From positions 94,335,417 through 94,399,416 of the forward strand of contig NC_077222.1 of NCBI RefSeq assembly GCF_024763615.1: a stretch of 64,000 nt of DNA, in the 5' to 3' direction. Source of the DNA: Phlebotomus papatasi (taxonomy: Eukaryota > Arthropoda > Insecta > Diptera > Psychodidae). The notes under the pieces were generated by a model. It was given only the letters and a program-made list of their open reading frames with translations, made no database searches and was not told where the DNA came from. Position numbers and translations under genes: made by a program. Below are positions 1-10,720 of this stretch, piece by piece (the first letter of the stretch is position 1; the number at the start of each line of letters is the position of its first letter).

Positions 1-298
1 CAATTCGTGCTCGAAAATGATAATATGTGTTCAAAATAATTAAATTAAGAAGAAAAACAGCGATAAAAAATAAAATCTGAAAGCAATTACTTATTCATTA
101 TTTTAAGATTTGTTTATTTGAACAATAAAGATTCGAGAATTAAGAATAAAATTCTGGATTAAAGAAAACAATGTAAGAATAAAGAATAAATATTTCTGAT
201 GTCGAAAAATATCATTTTGGGTGCGAAAATGAGGTTAATTAAAACGAGGAAATACTTTTTGTTTTTGGTTTGAACAATATACTTTTATGTGTATGATA

Positions 299-799
299 TA
301 GGGGAAACTGGGGCACCAACGAATACGAGGTAATACCGAACACTTCGCTTTTCTAATTAGATATTAAACTTTAGAGGGGCACCAATGGGTCAAGTGGTAG
401 AGCACTCGCTCTATGATGCAAGTGTCCCGGGTTCGAATCTCCTTTAGGTCACCAGGAATTTTTCTGGCGTTAAAGGTGTTCGAATTGCATCCAGTGAGCT
501 TTACTGCACTTGATTTTACGTGGCCATGGGACTGACAACCTCATCCTGTACAAGAAAAAATAATAATGCATATGTAATCCCCTTGCGGGGAGGCCTAGTT
601 CCTTCATGGAATGTTGTGCCAGAATTATTATATTATTATTATTAGACCTTACAGGATCAGACCTGTATGAATTCATTGATACCAACCATAAGGGTGCTTA
701 TCCACTGAAGAAATGGTCGGGATAGTCCAAATAAAAATTCGAAATAAAAATTGGTGTTCGGTACTAGCCCCATGTTCGGTGGTGCCCCAATTTCCCCTA
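299..799. mobile_element. MITE (TAGGGGAAACTGGGGCACCA termini), split by a SINE
   Basis: Terminal inverted repeats begin TAGGGGAAACTGGGGCACC on the left and match CCCCAATTTCCCCTA on the right. A TA dinucleotide at each edge suggests a mariner-like target. An uninterrupted relative lies at 34227-34442. Comparing the two shows that the SINE sequence at 376-645 was inserted after the element's left third. Confidence 0.75.
376..645 (+). mobile_element. tRNA-derived SINE, copy 1
   Basis: The head is tRNA-like, with an A-box-like GTCAAGTGGTAGAGC at about 389-403 and a B box GGTTCGAATCT at 430-440. An unrelated body of about 200 bases follows, and the tail is a short ATT-repeat run. A second copy lies inverted at 20840-21120 with clear similarity along the whole length. 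The long body and the copy elsewhere rule out an ordinary tRNA gene. It is inserted in the inverted-repeat element at 299-799. Confidence 0.82.
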
Positions 800-1197
800 G
801 TTCTTTATAGGAAGAGAAATAAACTACAAATATTTTTAATTTTATATTTTTAAAAGCTTAGAAAAAGCTTAAATATTGAATTAAGCCCAAATTTCACATT
901 TATTTTTTATCTTTTTGAATTTGCTCTGCAATATTAATTAACCCATTTTACTATTTTTTTTTTATTTTACCTATCTCAAAAAGGACGAAAGACCTTTTGT
1001 TTTTTTGAAAATATTTTCATTGCAAAGTAAAGACAAATTTCTAGGGCGAATTTATTGATATGGGCAATCTTTTCCTCCACGTGAGGACACTGCTTTCTCC
1101 CGCAAGTGGCGCTAGTAACTATTTTCAATTTCGAATTCTGAAGCTTTTTATTGAAAAGTACAAATAGAATAAAAAGTAATGACAGTCTTTCTAATGT

Positions 1198-1325
1198 TCA
1201 GACACTTACGACTTAAGCCGAGGCATGACTGACTTAACGTAATAATCAAAATAATGATTAGATTAGATTTCGATCAGTTTCTGACTAATCCATCTCTCGG
1301 CTTAAGGCGTAAATCTCTCTTGGGC
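1198..1325. mobile_element. Foldback remnant, ACTTACGACTTAAGCCGAG family
   Basis: The left end ACTTACGACTTAAGCCGAG is mirrored by CTCGGCTTAAGGCGTAA on the right. The same termini occur at 25799-26012 and 57793-58305, and as fragments near 1540-1650 and 40318-40335. This copy is degraded. Confidence 0.6.
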
Positions 1326-1949
1326 ATTAAGCGGTCTTCAGACCAAAGGATTAGCCTAGTTCCTGAAGGTCTCAGAATCCTAAATGGCAACCAATTTTAT
1401 TTCTCTTTCAATACCTTATAGGTCACTTTTCCTTAATACTCCAATCCTTAGTTAAATTTTCCAAAATATCTTGACTGGTAAGAAGTTATAAAAGTTAATT
1501 CATATGGCTATGCCTTATGTCTGAACCCCGTATTACGGCTGAAACCGATAGACAGTGTAGTGAGAAACTGTTGCTACTGTAGTCTAGTCATTATTTTAAT
1601 TTATAATTTACGTTAAGGCGTCTCTCGACTTTACTCGTAAGTGTATCCAGAACATAATTTCTTCTATATTTTTTAATCCCATCAGTCTAAGACAAAAGAT
1701 TTCTTAAAAAAATATATGTTTTCTTGAATTTGTAATCAATTTTAGCAGTGTTTATAAAATGTTGAGAAACTCTCTAATTGTCACGAATGTTTAAAAAGTA
1801 ATTAATGATCAGGATGATAAAACTTTGTATCCAATATATAATTTTTATTATTACATAAATAGCATAATATTATTTTTCCTAGAGATTACCAATCAATGCC
1901 AAAACGGAAGCAAAAGTTGCTGATTGTAAACAGACTGAAAATAACCAAA

Positions 1950-2830
1950 GGCAGAGCTTTTATCTCTTGTTGGCGCAGAACAAAGTTGCTCAAAGTGTTG
2001 TGAATAAAAAGTCGTGCGGACATTGCGGCAAAAGTTGATCGGCTTTTTCTCAATTTTCATTTCACGATTTTCAAAGGTACTACACTGGCTCAAGAGTTTT
2101 CTCTATTTATGGCCATATGACAACGTGTGGCTCAAAGCGTGCCGTTGGTGACTTTAAAAATCATCATCGAGAGACAACCAACAAGCACCGTGGATGAAAA
2201 AGAAGTGGCGCGTCTCACCAAGTCGCGCCACATCAATTTCATAAATTGTCTCCAATGAGAAGTCATTTACTCATACACAAGGTTCAGGCGAAAAAATATT
2301 GTCTCATCCAAGATTTCCTGGCACCACAAGCCACTTCCAATTTTTCCTCCCAAGACACTTGCCGATAGAAAAGCCTCTTTTTAAGGAGATTTGAGCCAGT
2401 TTGTCAAGCACAATCTCCGTTGATGAACATTGAGAGAAAAAATTAGATAATATTCAAGAAATCATTTCTCTATTAGTCTGTCTCGATTGTTGTCCCCAAC
2501 AATCAAGAAAACTCCCAATCAATCACTCAATCAAATGTCAGGTGGAAAATGCAATAACATCGCAATTGAAGCTTATTAACAATTTTTCTTATGATTAACA
2601 ACCTCAGAAAAATCATTTTTAAACATAAAGCTCTGATGAGCTTTGAAGTTGTAGTCCTACAAATCCCAAAGAATCAACAAATACCAATTAACAGAATATC
2701 ATCGCTCAATTAAAAGTTGATCGTGAGATTATCATCTCCCAAGGAATCTCTTTCTCCATCTTCAATCTCTGTGGCATCAATCAGTCGTCTTGTGTGTCGA
2801 GTAATTGTTCTCCACGGGGAAAAGTCAACA
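1950..2830. other. Unique GC-richer island upstream of the 93-codon frame
   Basis: This is unique sequence without inverted repeats, with several CpG-containing blocks and paired GTGGCGCG/GTCGCGCCAC words near 2203 and 2222. No convincing exon was found on either strand. It is a plausible regulatory region for the small frame at 2897 or for the minus-strand gene. Confidence 0.35.
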
Positions 2831-2866
2831 TATAAAATCCAAGGAGAGAAATCAAGAAATCAACGA
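2831..2866 (+). promoter_or_regulatory. TATA box and initiator-like site before the 93-codon frame
   Basis: TATAAAA at 2831-2837 is followed about 29 bases later by AATCAAC near 2858-2864. This is the usual insect TATA-to-initiator spacing. It lies about 60 bases before the ATG at 2897. The assignment is by consensus only. Confidence 0.4.
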
Positions 2867-2896
2867 TCGACAACACTCAGAGATATTTCTGATTAA

Positions 2897-3178
2897 ATGG
2901 GAGTAAAAACGAACTTTAATGATTTGACGAGAGTGATGGGGGCACAAGAAGAAAAAAAAAGGAGTCAGAAAGAAAAATCCAACGAGAGAATTCTTTCGCA
3001 TATACAAATTTCCTCCACGAAGTTGACATCCGCATCCACAGAGAATGAGGGAGATTTGTTGAATGTTGCTGATTTGTTCTCTAGAGCAAAATTATTAATG
3101 TATCTTGCTGGAAGATTGCAGGATGACGAAGGTGAAGGACCGGTTTTCAGAAAACAATCCTATGGTTTTTCTCAATGA
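2897..3178 (+). CDS. Possible small intronless gene, 93 codons, unknown function
   Basis: An ATG at 2897 opens a frame of 93 codons ending in TGA. The predicted protein is hydrophilic, with a Lys/Glu-rich stretch at about residues 18-30 (EEKKRSQKEKSNE), a Ser/Thr-rich middle, and a more hydrophobic segment LFSRAKLLMYLAGRLQDDEG at about residues 61-80 that could form an amphipathic helix. There is no signal peptide or transmembrane segment. A TATAAAA box lies at 2831-2837, with an initiator-like TCAAC about 29 bases downstream, giving a short leader of about 35 bases. ATTAAA at 3396-3401 could serve for polyadenylation. I do not recognise the family. It would lie downstream of the micro-exon on the opposite strand. 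The promoter spacing and codon mix favour a real gene, but its length is within chance range. Confidence 0.4.
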   Translation: MGVKTNFNDLTRVMGAQEEKKRSQKEKSNERILSHIQISSTKLTSASTENEGDLLNVADLFSRAKLLMYLAGRLQDDEGEGPVFRKQSYGFSQ

Positions 3179-3995
3179 TTGGAGCTTTTTAAAATAGGGT
3201 TGAGGTATGTGGTTAGTATGTAGGTACTTTCATTAGCTAATAGAAAATTCTTTGAAAATATCATGCAATATTTTATATGTTGTCTCCGTGAGATGAGAAG
3301 AACATTTAAACATTAATCCTTTGCGTCTTTAACGTAATCCTTTTTGTACTATTTGGCTTTTCTATTTAGGAATGAAAATATTTATCTAGTTCATTATTAA
3401 ATTTGGAAGGCTTTTATCAACACAAAATTAAATTTCCTAAAGGAAATTCGAACTATAGACGCTATCAAAGAAGAAGAAACACTTTACCCTAGGATTTTAG
3501 AACGCATAAAAACATTGGAAATTATTGTTTTAGTCCTAAACAATTAGTGCTGAACTGCAGAATAGCAATATGAGCTTTTTAGAGCACGTTCCTGAACGAT
3601 TTTGAACGATACGGGAAATGTTATTCAGCTTTCAACTCCAAGCTCATAAACTTTCAAATAGTTTGAATCGGTTAAAAATTAACTTTCGAGAAAACAAAAA
3701 TATATAATCAGTAAATATTTTTCTGAAAAATAAATTCTTATTGGCTTTAAAGACGATTTCTAAAGCTTTAAAAGACTGTTGAAAGTTTGAAAGTGTTTGA
3801 AGTTTTTGTGTAATTGAATGTATAAGTCTTTGACGATTACAAATAGAGTTTAAAAAAAAACTAAACTAAATAAAACAAACTTTGTCTAAATCGATTAAGA
3901 AATATTCTTTACTGTTTTTTATTCCAAGCCGAAAACAAAAGGAATCTGCTGAGACAATTCTTTTTAAAAAGAAAACGTTTTTTTCTTGTTCTTTT

Positions 3996-4095
3996 TTTTA
4001 TTGGATGGCAAAGTGTCCAAGGCTTTGCTATGTGCTCGTGACTTAGATGCTATATATCTCAAAAGTACTTTTGCATCATTTACCGGTTCACAAGC
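3996..4095. repeat. Dispersed repeat, about 100 bases, pairs with 61633-61735
   Basis: Starting at GGATGGCAAAGTGTCC and continuing through GACTTAGATGCTAT and TCATTTACCG, this block matches 61633-61735 with scattered changes. It has no coding content. It is probably a fragment of an unclassified element. Confidence 0.6.
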
Positions 4096-4228
4096 AATTT
4101 ATTGAACCGAGTGAATCACTCAATAATAATTAGTATTATGTCCTCTACACACTATAGAAAAATATGTCCATATTGAAGACTTTTTCCTATACAAATGTAG
4201 GGAGTTTGCCAGTATAAATGCCATTACG

Positions 4229-4468
4229 CAGGGTAAAATTAGGTATTATGGAACTACTTCCAATTTGAAATATTCAAGATTTCCTGACTGTTTCAGATGA
4301 GCAAAGAGTAAAAAGACCACAAATAAAAGAACAGGAAGAGTAAGAAAAAAAATGGAAAAAGGAACAGTATTTCTTCTTGTTTTTTTTGTGTTTTGTGTAT
4401 CTCAAATAGTGAGGAAATCGAAAAATTCCAAAACAGAAATAGTTCCAAATCACCCTAATTTACCCTAG
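4229..4468. mobile_element. MITE-like element with GGGTAAAATTAGG termini
   Basis: GGGTAAAATTAGG at the left faces CCTAATTTACCC at the right. The interior resembles 9236-9466 and 45713-45876, including paired blocks that read TACTTCTTCG and TTCCTTTTTC in those copies. It is non-autonomous. Confidence 0.6.
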
Positions 4469-4489
4469 TCTAGGATATTTTACTGCTCG

Positions 4490-5060
4490 AACTCCATGGA
4501 GAGAGCAGTAGGGTAAATAAAGCTAATTCAAAACCTGCTCCAAATGGAAATGTTTCTCTATTCCAAATGGAAACGTCATTGTTTTCATGATAAATACGGT
4601 ACTAAATTATTATATTTATATATTTTCTATACCATAGTTTCATTATTTTGTTAATTTTGCTCCAAATAAAATTAATGAATATGAATGGATATATTCACAA
4701 ATTTTAATTTGTTAATTTCTCAGAAAAATTAAAAGTGTACCTTTTCACCATCGAATTTTTCATAGATCGACCATGTTTTCCAATGAAAAACACAATGAGA
4801 TAACTGTTGTTTATTCGTTTTGTTTAACATTTATGTCATATTTCTGGCTAATTTTAGTTAAATTAAGTGCTAATCTCTTTTGTTAATGGTACGTGAAGAT
4901 TTCAAATGAAATAATTACCCATTTCGTGAACAAAAATGGTTTTTATGAAGTGTCTGCTAATTCTTCAATAGGAAACCCCGAAAATATGATTTTTTGGAGA
5001 GATTTTCCTATTGTTTTAGATAGTAAAAGAGAAAAGGCCAGGAATAATAGAATAATTATA
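4490..5060. repeat. Dispersed repeat about 0.5 kb, copy 1
   Basis: From about 4612 to 5056 this stretch aligns almost continuously with 16279-16747, including shared words such as CAATGAAAAACACAAT, TGTTAATTTCTCAG and TTTTTTGGAGAGATTTTC. An open frame of 83 codons lies here, but the other copy breaks it, so it is not coding. It is an unclassified element whose ends are not clear. Confidence 0.65.
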
Positions 5061-5199
5061 AGGACACAGCTCAAAATAGCCTCACCTCCCCCTAATCTAA
5101 TAAACCCAAATAATAATAACATTTGGGCTCCATACTTGTTATGATCATATTAACAACGGTTAGAAAATTTTGGATAATTGCAAGAAATTATGCCACAAA

Positions 5200-5266
5200 T
5201 AATAAATTTAATAAAATAAAATAATAAAATAATAAAATAATAAATTTAATAAAATAAATAAGTTTC
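5200..5266. repeat. AT-rich simple repeat
   Basis: This is a run of AATAA and AAAT units over about 65 bases. It is low complexity and has no coding content. Confidence 0.7.
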
Positions 5267-5358
5267 TAGACCTAATGTGAGAAAGTCGCACGAAAAAATT
5301 TAACGAGAATTCTCCTGAACTAAAATACAGCTTAATACGCTGAATATATGAACATGTG

Positions 5359-6274
5359 TAGGGGAGACTGGGGAAAAAAGTCACAGATCGAAAAATTCAA
5401 AATTCAATATCTTCCAAGGTAAAAAAGATAGCGGCTCAATTTTTTTTCTATAGATAGCCTCCATAGACTTTCTTCAATGTCGTAAGTTTCTTAGAATTCG
5501 AACAAGGAATTTAGAAAATAAAAAATATCGAAATTTTTCGCCCTATTTTTGAAATATTTTCCTTGCAGAAGACAACAATTATTACCTACTTATTTTCCAA
5601 AATTGATGCACTGGTGAATATTTTCTAAATAATTTGGATTTTTTGAATACGAATCCGCTATCTATTTTAGAATTTCACAAAAGTTCTTTTCTCCAGAAAT
5701 CCTTTTATTAAAAATGGCCTCTTGGGGTAAAAAGTAACAAAATGCATAGAGCAAACAGTAACAAAAAAACGAAGCAATTTCTGATGTCTTACGGCGAAAG
5801 GAAACGTCATTACCATGTCTCGCCGGTTGTTGTTTGTATTGGTCAAACGATTTGCAGTCTTTTGTGTGTTTTTTTTTTCTAAAATAGCTTGAAAAGCGTT
5901 CTTATTTCTCACTTTTCTCGCAGAGAAAACGGTGTTTTACAAAGGTGTAGATGAATAAATTTTCTATGAAAATATGTCCTCTAGGTATTTTTCAAATTTA
6001 CGGAAGCCTGCAATGAAGCGAATCAAAATATGATAATACCCCCATGTCTGGTACTATTTGCCCCAGCATTTTTGAGAATAGTCACAAAATTACCTTTTAG
6101 AAATTGACTCGATAAACGTATTTCCTTACAAAATATAGGAAAATTACTTTCACAAAGTTTTAGAGCGGTAAATTTCCTATAAAACTGCGCTAATTAGGAA
6201 TTTTTGAAGCGCTCGAGTAGCTTGTAAAAAAAATAAAATATTCGTTTTGTAACTTTTTGCCCCAGTCTCCCCTA
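5359..6274. mobile_element. Inverted-repeat element, 916 bases
   Basis: The termini TAGGGGAGACTGGGG and CCCCAGTCTCCCCTA are inverted over about 25 bases, extending into AAAAAGTCAC and GTAACTTTTTGC. There is no open frame of transposase size, so it is non-autonomous. Other elements with TAGGGG-type ends occur throughout the window. Confidence 0.72.
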
Positions 6275-6289
6275 TACAATGTGAACTTA

Positions 6290-8430
6290 TTAGAAGATAC
6301 AACATTTAGCTGACGGTAGCCGGTGCTGCTTCAATTAGGTCATTTATAACGAAACCCTTGGGGTCGCTTAAGTGTTCGGAATCCATCCCCAGATAAAACG
6401 CAAATAGAGAGATAACAACGATAACAATATCCAAGAAACTTTTGTTAGGATTTTTGAAGCAAGTTTTTATTTACTCCTTATTTTCCGGACATGCTATTCC
6501 TGCTCACCAGAGTGTGGAAGGTGGAGGTGGGGTGGGTGAGGTACAGCCCAAATGACGCTGAACACCAGTCAATTTGACGTGTTGTTCTTGCCTCTTCAAT
6601 CCCCTGCCCATAGATTCCTTAGGATTTCTCGGGGCAGACGAGATGTCGCACGGCAGATTGATTTGTGCTCTGGCCCTCAAACTTTGATGCCTCGCGACTC
6701 GGCAAAATCGTGCCCGGTGAGGATCATCAGCGTGGCAAAAAAAGCACAGGAGCTTGAGGGCGACCAGTTATGAAATGCCCATCTTGCCAAGGGAGTTTGC
6801 CATGGGTGGGAAAATTTATGATGTCAATTACGTGCTCTAGCGGACTTGTGGGGCGCGCAGATGAAAAAAAAAATATACATTGTAAGTGCTTCGGGGGCTC
6901 TGGGGTCGGAGTTTTGGGAGCCACTGGGATGCCGGTTGAGTGTCTATCTCTCGTTAAACACCGGGTCGATTGGCATTCGCGTATTGTGTGCAAATTGTGT
7001 GTTTGTGCTATAGGAGTATATTGGAGTGAAATCTCTTTGACTTCCCTCTGCTTTACGAATCTCTCCTCTCTCGTTCTTCTACCGGGCAGAACGCCCTGCA
7101 TTGCATCTCGGGCATCCGTCAATTCTGCCGCATGATCATTTTTGCTGCATGGGTATAACAGCCTGGTGAGGACTTTGATTGGCTTCGCTCTGTGATCCCT
7201 TGAATTTTCTTCTTGTGGAGATTGCTCGGTGTGGGACTTTTTGTTCATCTTCTTGCACTATTGGCAATGTATGTGCGGTCAAATTGATACAGAAGTTTTG
7301 CTTTTTCGTCTCCTCGCACAAAACCCCAGAGAAGATGAAACAATGAGGACGTTGGAAATTCCTCAATCGCCTCGCAAATTGCTCATCCCAAAGCAATCTC
7401 ACCCAAGTCCGTCTATGGGAGGCTTAAAAATTCACTCATGGAAATTGAATTCCTCAGCTTCTTCATCATTATATCCCCATGCCAAGTTGCTGGACTTATA
7501 CGTATGGCACAAGTGCCCTTCTGAAGAAATGGTGAAAGGACCAAATAGGAGATGACTTTGGCAGATGAAAAAAAAACTAGTCACTTTTCAATGATCAATT
7601 GCAATCTAAGCTAATAAACTCTGCCCAAGAGTGTCTTAACCATTTGAAGATCTGAAAACTGTGGCTGTGCGGGAGATCAGCAAAAAAATTAACTGGAGTA
7701 ACTTCACACAATATTTCCAAATGAAGTCATTAACTTCCACAGATGAACTTGAGGACGTGTACAGAAAATATTGGAAGACCATAAATGGGACACGAAGATT
7801 GGACCACTGACTGAGACAGTCGTCTTGGGGCTCTCTCGGAAGAAAATCTCCTGGACACTCCGTGTGTGCCTCATTATCATTTTTCGTGTACACATCACTC
7901 ACTCAATCTCACTCTTTTTCAAACCTATATTTCCAACTCTGACCAATATCAAAGACAACACCGCGAGAAACTTCTTCCTGCCCCAACCCGTACACAAAAA
8001 AAAACCAGCTCCTCAACTGCACCACATTTTTGTGCTGATGCTGAATTGATTTTTCGCAATTTCAACCCCAACCATCTTCTTTTAAAAAATCTCTATAAGA
8101 GATTCCCAAGGAGAAAGATTCCTTCCATCTTTACACCTCAAAACAGCGCGAGAATCGAGAAGATCGATGAAGATCGCGCCCAAAGATTGATCTCCATCAA
8201 TTTGGGCATTCTCCAGAATGCAAATTGAACGTGTCACAGTAGAAAGTCGTTGTTGGTGAAATTCATCTTTCCAGTTGTTACAAGAAACAAAAGGTTTACG
8301 GAAAAAGAATGACATGAGCTTCAGCACGAGTCTGGCACATGGTAAAGTACAAACGATACAAGGGGTCAGTAACTCGTGCAGAAACTTCCAAATTACCCAA
8401 ACTTCTGCAACTGGTTTCACATTTCAATTT
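6290..8430. other. Large unique GC-richer island with overlapping open frames
   Basis: This is the largest island to the left of the micro-exon. It has CpG-rich blocks and no inverted repeats. It contains an ATG-initiated minus-strand frame of 173 codons (6727-7248) with a charged N-terminal half, overlapped on the plus strand by frames of 121 and 108 codons. The mutual overlap, and the poor look of the C-terminal half (a long Phe run and Pro clusters), argue that these frames follow from composition. It is best read as a candidate regulatory island. A downstream exon of the minus-strand gene could be hidden here, but none with both splice sites and the right phase was recognised. Confidence 0.4.
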
Positions 8431-8856
8431 TCCTAAGTATATTAATTCTTACTTTAAATCTTCTCAAGTGCCTTGAAGGCCTTGAATAAATGGTCAATCA
8501 ATAAATAATGCATAATCAATTATGCAAAATATTGGGATTTTGTAAGTGGATTGACGAGATAAACCAGATGATCAATTAGAGTCATTGGAAGACAGATTGA
8601 ATAAAGTTTGTCCATTGATTGACCTCAAAGAAGAAAAACTAAATATTTCAAGAGTTTTCCACAATAAATCTAATTGATCTTCTAAAATGGGTTCTTTAAA
8701 TTAAAATTGCACAAACTACGATTTTTAGAGCAACAATCCGCGCGATTTGCGATTTACCAAAAAACCTACATAACCCTTAACCCAAAATAGATTTTAGATT
8801 ACGCCCCGTTTCAGACTTATATGGAGATTTCTAGTATTTTATGTGTTAACACCAAT

Positions 8857-9117
8857 ATACTGAGTGAGAGAAATCCGAAAAAGTTAAAATAACATTCCGG
8901 AAATGTTTATTTTACCCTGCAGTATTGATCCAAAATCGGTGTAAATATTACCCTTTTTATGTGTATTAGGAGTTAAAGGTACCCTTCTTCATGTTAATTT
9001 TATCCTTAATAAGGTGTAAAATTAACATTAAAAAATGTTGATATATTTTTACACCTGAAAAGTGTTAAAGTTAAGAGGAACGAAAGTTAATCGCACCCTT
9101 TTTTCTTTCTCAGTGTA
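8857..9117. mobile_element. MITE with CACTGAGAAA-type termini, copy 1
   Basis: It aligns with 35887-36142 over its whole 260-base length, sharing AACATTCCGGAAATGTTTAT, CCCTGCAGTATTGATCC and the inverted GTGTAAAATTAACATTAAAA block. The right end reads TTCTCAGTGTA. This copy has a damaged left end. Confidence 0.78.
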
Positions 9118-9235
9118 TGCATTCAAACATAATCATCGGTCTCCGTATTACAAGGATTGCCACTCGATAAGTTATGTAGTCGAATGTTTTAGAATACTTT
9201 TTAATGATCTGTACTGCAATTAACAAAAAATAGGT

Positions 9236-9466
9236 TAAGATAGGGTAATTTGGAATCATATCTAATTTGGAACTTTGAAATTTCTTAACAGTTTTAGAGG
9301 GAAAAAGGAAAAAAAAACGGCGAAGAAGTATATAATACTCTTGAACTTAAATGTAAAATCTTGTACTTCTTCGTGGTTTCCTTTTTCTCTTTAACCATCT
9401 GGAACAGTGAGAAAATCTCAAAATTCCAAAATAGACATGATTCCGAATTACCCCATCTTACCATAG
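9236..9466. mobile_element. MITE-like element, same family as 4229-4468
   Basis: The ends AGGGTAATTTGGAAT and ATTCCGAATTACCCC are inverted. The centre folds on itself (GGCGAAGAAGTA facing TACTTCTTCGTGG). A decayed relative is at 45713-45876. Confidence 0.65.
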
Positions 9467-9849
9467 TCATCACCCAATTTCCGCGGTCAAAAGTATATAA
9501 AAGATGTAGCCAGTAAGTCCTCCCTCGGCTTCTTTGTCCTCCATTGCCTTATCACGTAACATACATACATTATACAAAAAGCTTCTAAAAAAGAACGCCA
9601 ATCGCGATAATTTATTATAAAAATTTTTTTAAAATAAAGTCGAAATGATGTATCAAAGTTAGTTTATTTTCATCGAGCTTTTACTTTGAAATTGTTTTTA
9701 TTGAGCCATAATGCATTTATTTATTTGTTCTACAGTAGATTTTACTTATTTATTAATTTTAACGAGAAAAATCCAAGATTTCAATAAGTAACTATTGCTT
9801 TATACAATTTTTATTTCTTTATCAACAATTAATGAAAAGCCAACTAATA

Positions 9850-9945
9850 TTTAATAGAAATGTGTAAGTCTCTTAGGAAAACTAAAAGAAAATTCACATT
9901 ATTCGAGGGCATGAACGTTTGAAAGGAGAGCACTTGCCCCTCTAA
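9850..9945 (+). repeat. Dispersed repeat, inverted copy at 55374-55470
   Basis: The block with GTAAGTCTCTTAGGAAAACT and GGCATGAACGTTTGAA recurs in reverse orientation at 55374-55470. There the outer edge carries TAGGGGAAAGTAC, suggesting a terminal fragment of a TAGGGG-type element. Confidence 0.6.
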
Positions 9946-10249
9946 AATAATTTAACTCTCTATTCCTTGTAACAATGAAAATGTTTAAATAAATAAATAT
10001 ACAGTAAACCAGAGGAGTGCTCAATTGTCCTTATAAATATTTAAAATGGTTTGGACTTGGAATGATTTTATTTGTTCTTCTGGAGCCTCAAAATTTATTT
10101 CTGTGTGTAGAAATTGCAGCGAACTGTCCTACTTTATCTCACATAATTTTAGAATTATTTTATAATTCTGCAATGAACAACAGTAACTTACGCATGAGTT
10201 AAATAAATTACGTAATAAAAAATGAATAATCTCAATCGCTAATCCTAAA

Positions 10250-10720
10250 TTGGCCCACGAAGAAAAGCCCTTACCAAGGGTCGAAAGCTTTGGAGAAAAA
10301 TTTGAGTTTTTAATTGAGGAAAAAAACTTGCCTCTGACGCACACCGGAAGACCTGAATCCGGTTATAAAAAGGTTTTTAAAAAACACAAACTTGGTAAAC
10401 CAATAAAATGTTTAATACAACTTATATGATCCAGTACATAACATTAATACATTCCACATAAATTTTTTTACATATTGTTTTAGCGAACATTTATTTTGTT
10501 CATTTACATACATGTATTCGGATTCGGAAATGTTCGTATATTACATAACTCTTTGTAAAGTGGTAGTATCAATAATCCCTTGTTACCCGATTTATCCTAA
10601 TTATCTCCATATCTGAAGAAGGAGGCAAACATCTCCGAAACGTCGTATGAAGTAAAAAGTGAATAAATCCAAACATAGGTCATAATCCGTGTTTTAAATC
10701 ATCATCAATTACATAAATCT
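10250..10720 (+). mobile_element. Probable truncated Penelope-like element tail
   Basis: This span includes the hammerhead-like core at 10608-10649 and, 350 bases upstream, a related but decayed hairpin: ACGAAGA, a CCCTT/AAGGG helix, then GAAAGC, at about 10257-10295. Paired copies of such motifs are typical of tandem or pseudo-LTR arrangement in these elements. No protein-coding part remains. The outer limits are approximate. Confidence 0.4.
10608..10649 (+). ncRNA. Hammerhead-ribozyme-like core in a Penelope-like 3' tail
   Basis: CTGAAGA at 10613-10619 is followed by a small hairpin (GGAG 10621-10624 with CTCC 10633-10636), then GAAAC at 10637-10641 and GTC at 10642-10644. CATAT before the core can pair with GTATG after GTC, giving a five-base helix I with one G-U pair. 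This is the order of conserved hammerhead elements, with almost no stem III, as known for ribozymes carried by Penelope-like retroelements. GTGAATAAATCC follows, like an element end. No reverse-transcriptase or GIY-YIG coding sequence was found nearby, so this is a truncated copy. Confidence 0.5.

Noticed and set aside
384..455. tRNA gene
   Set aside because: A and B boxes are present, but the head is fused to a body shared with a second copy at 20840-21120. It is therefore a tRNA-derived SINE.
4893..5144. 83-codon frame at 4893
   Set aside because: It lies within a dispersed repeat whose second copy at 16270-16750 breaks the frame.
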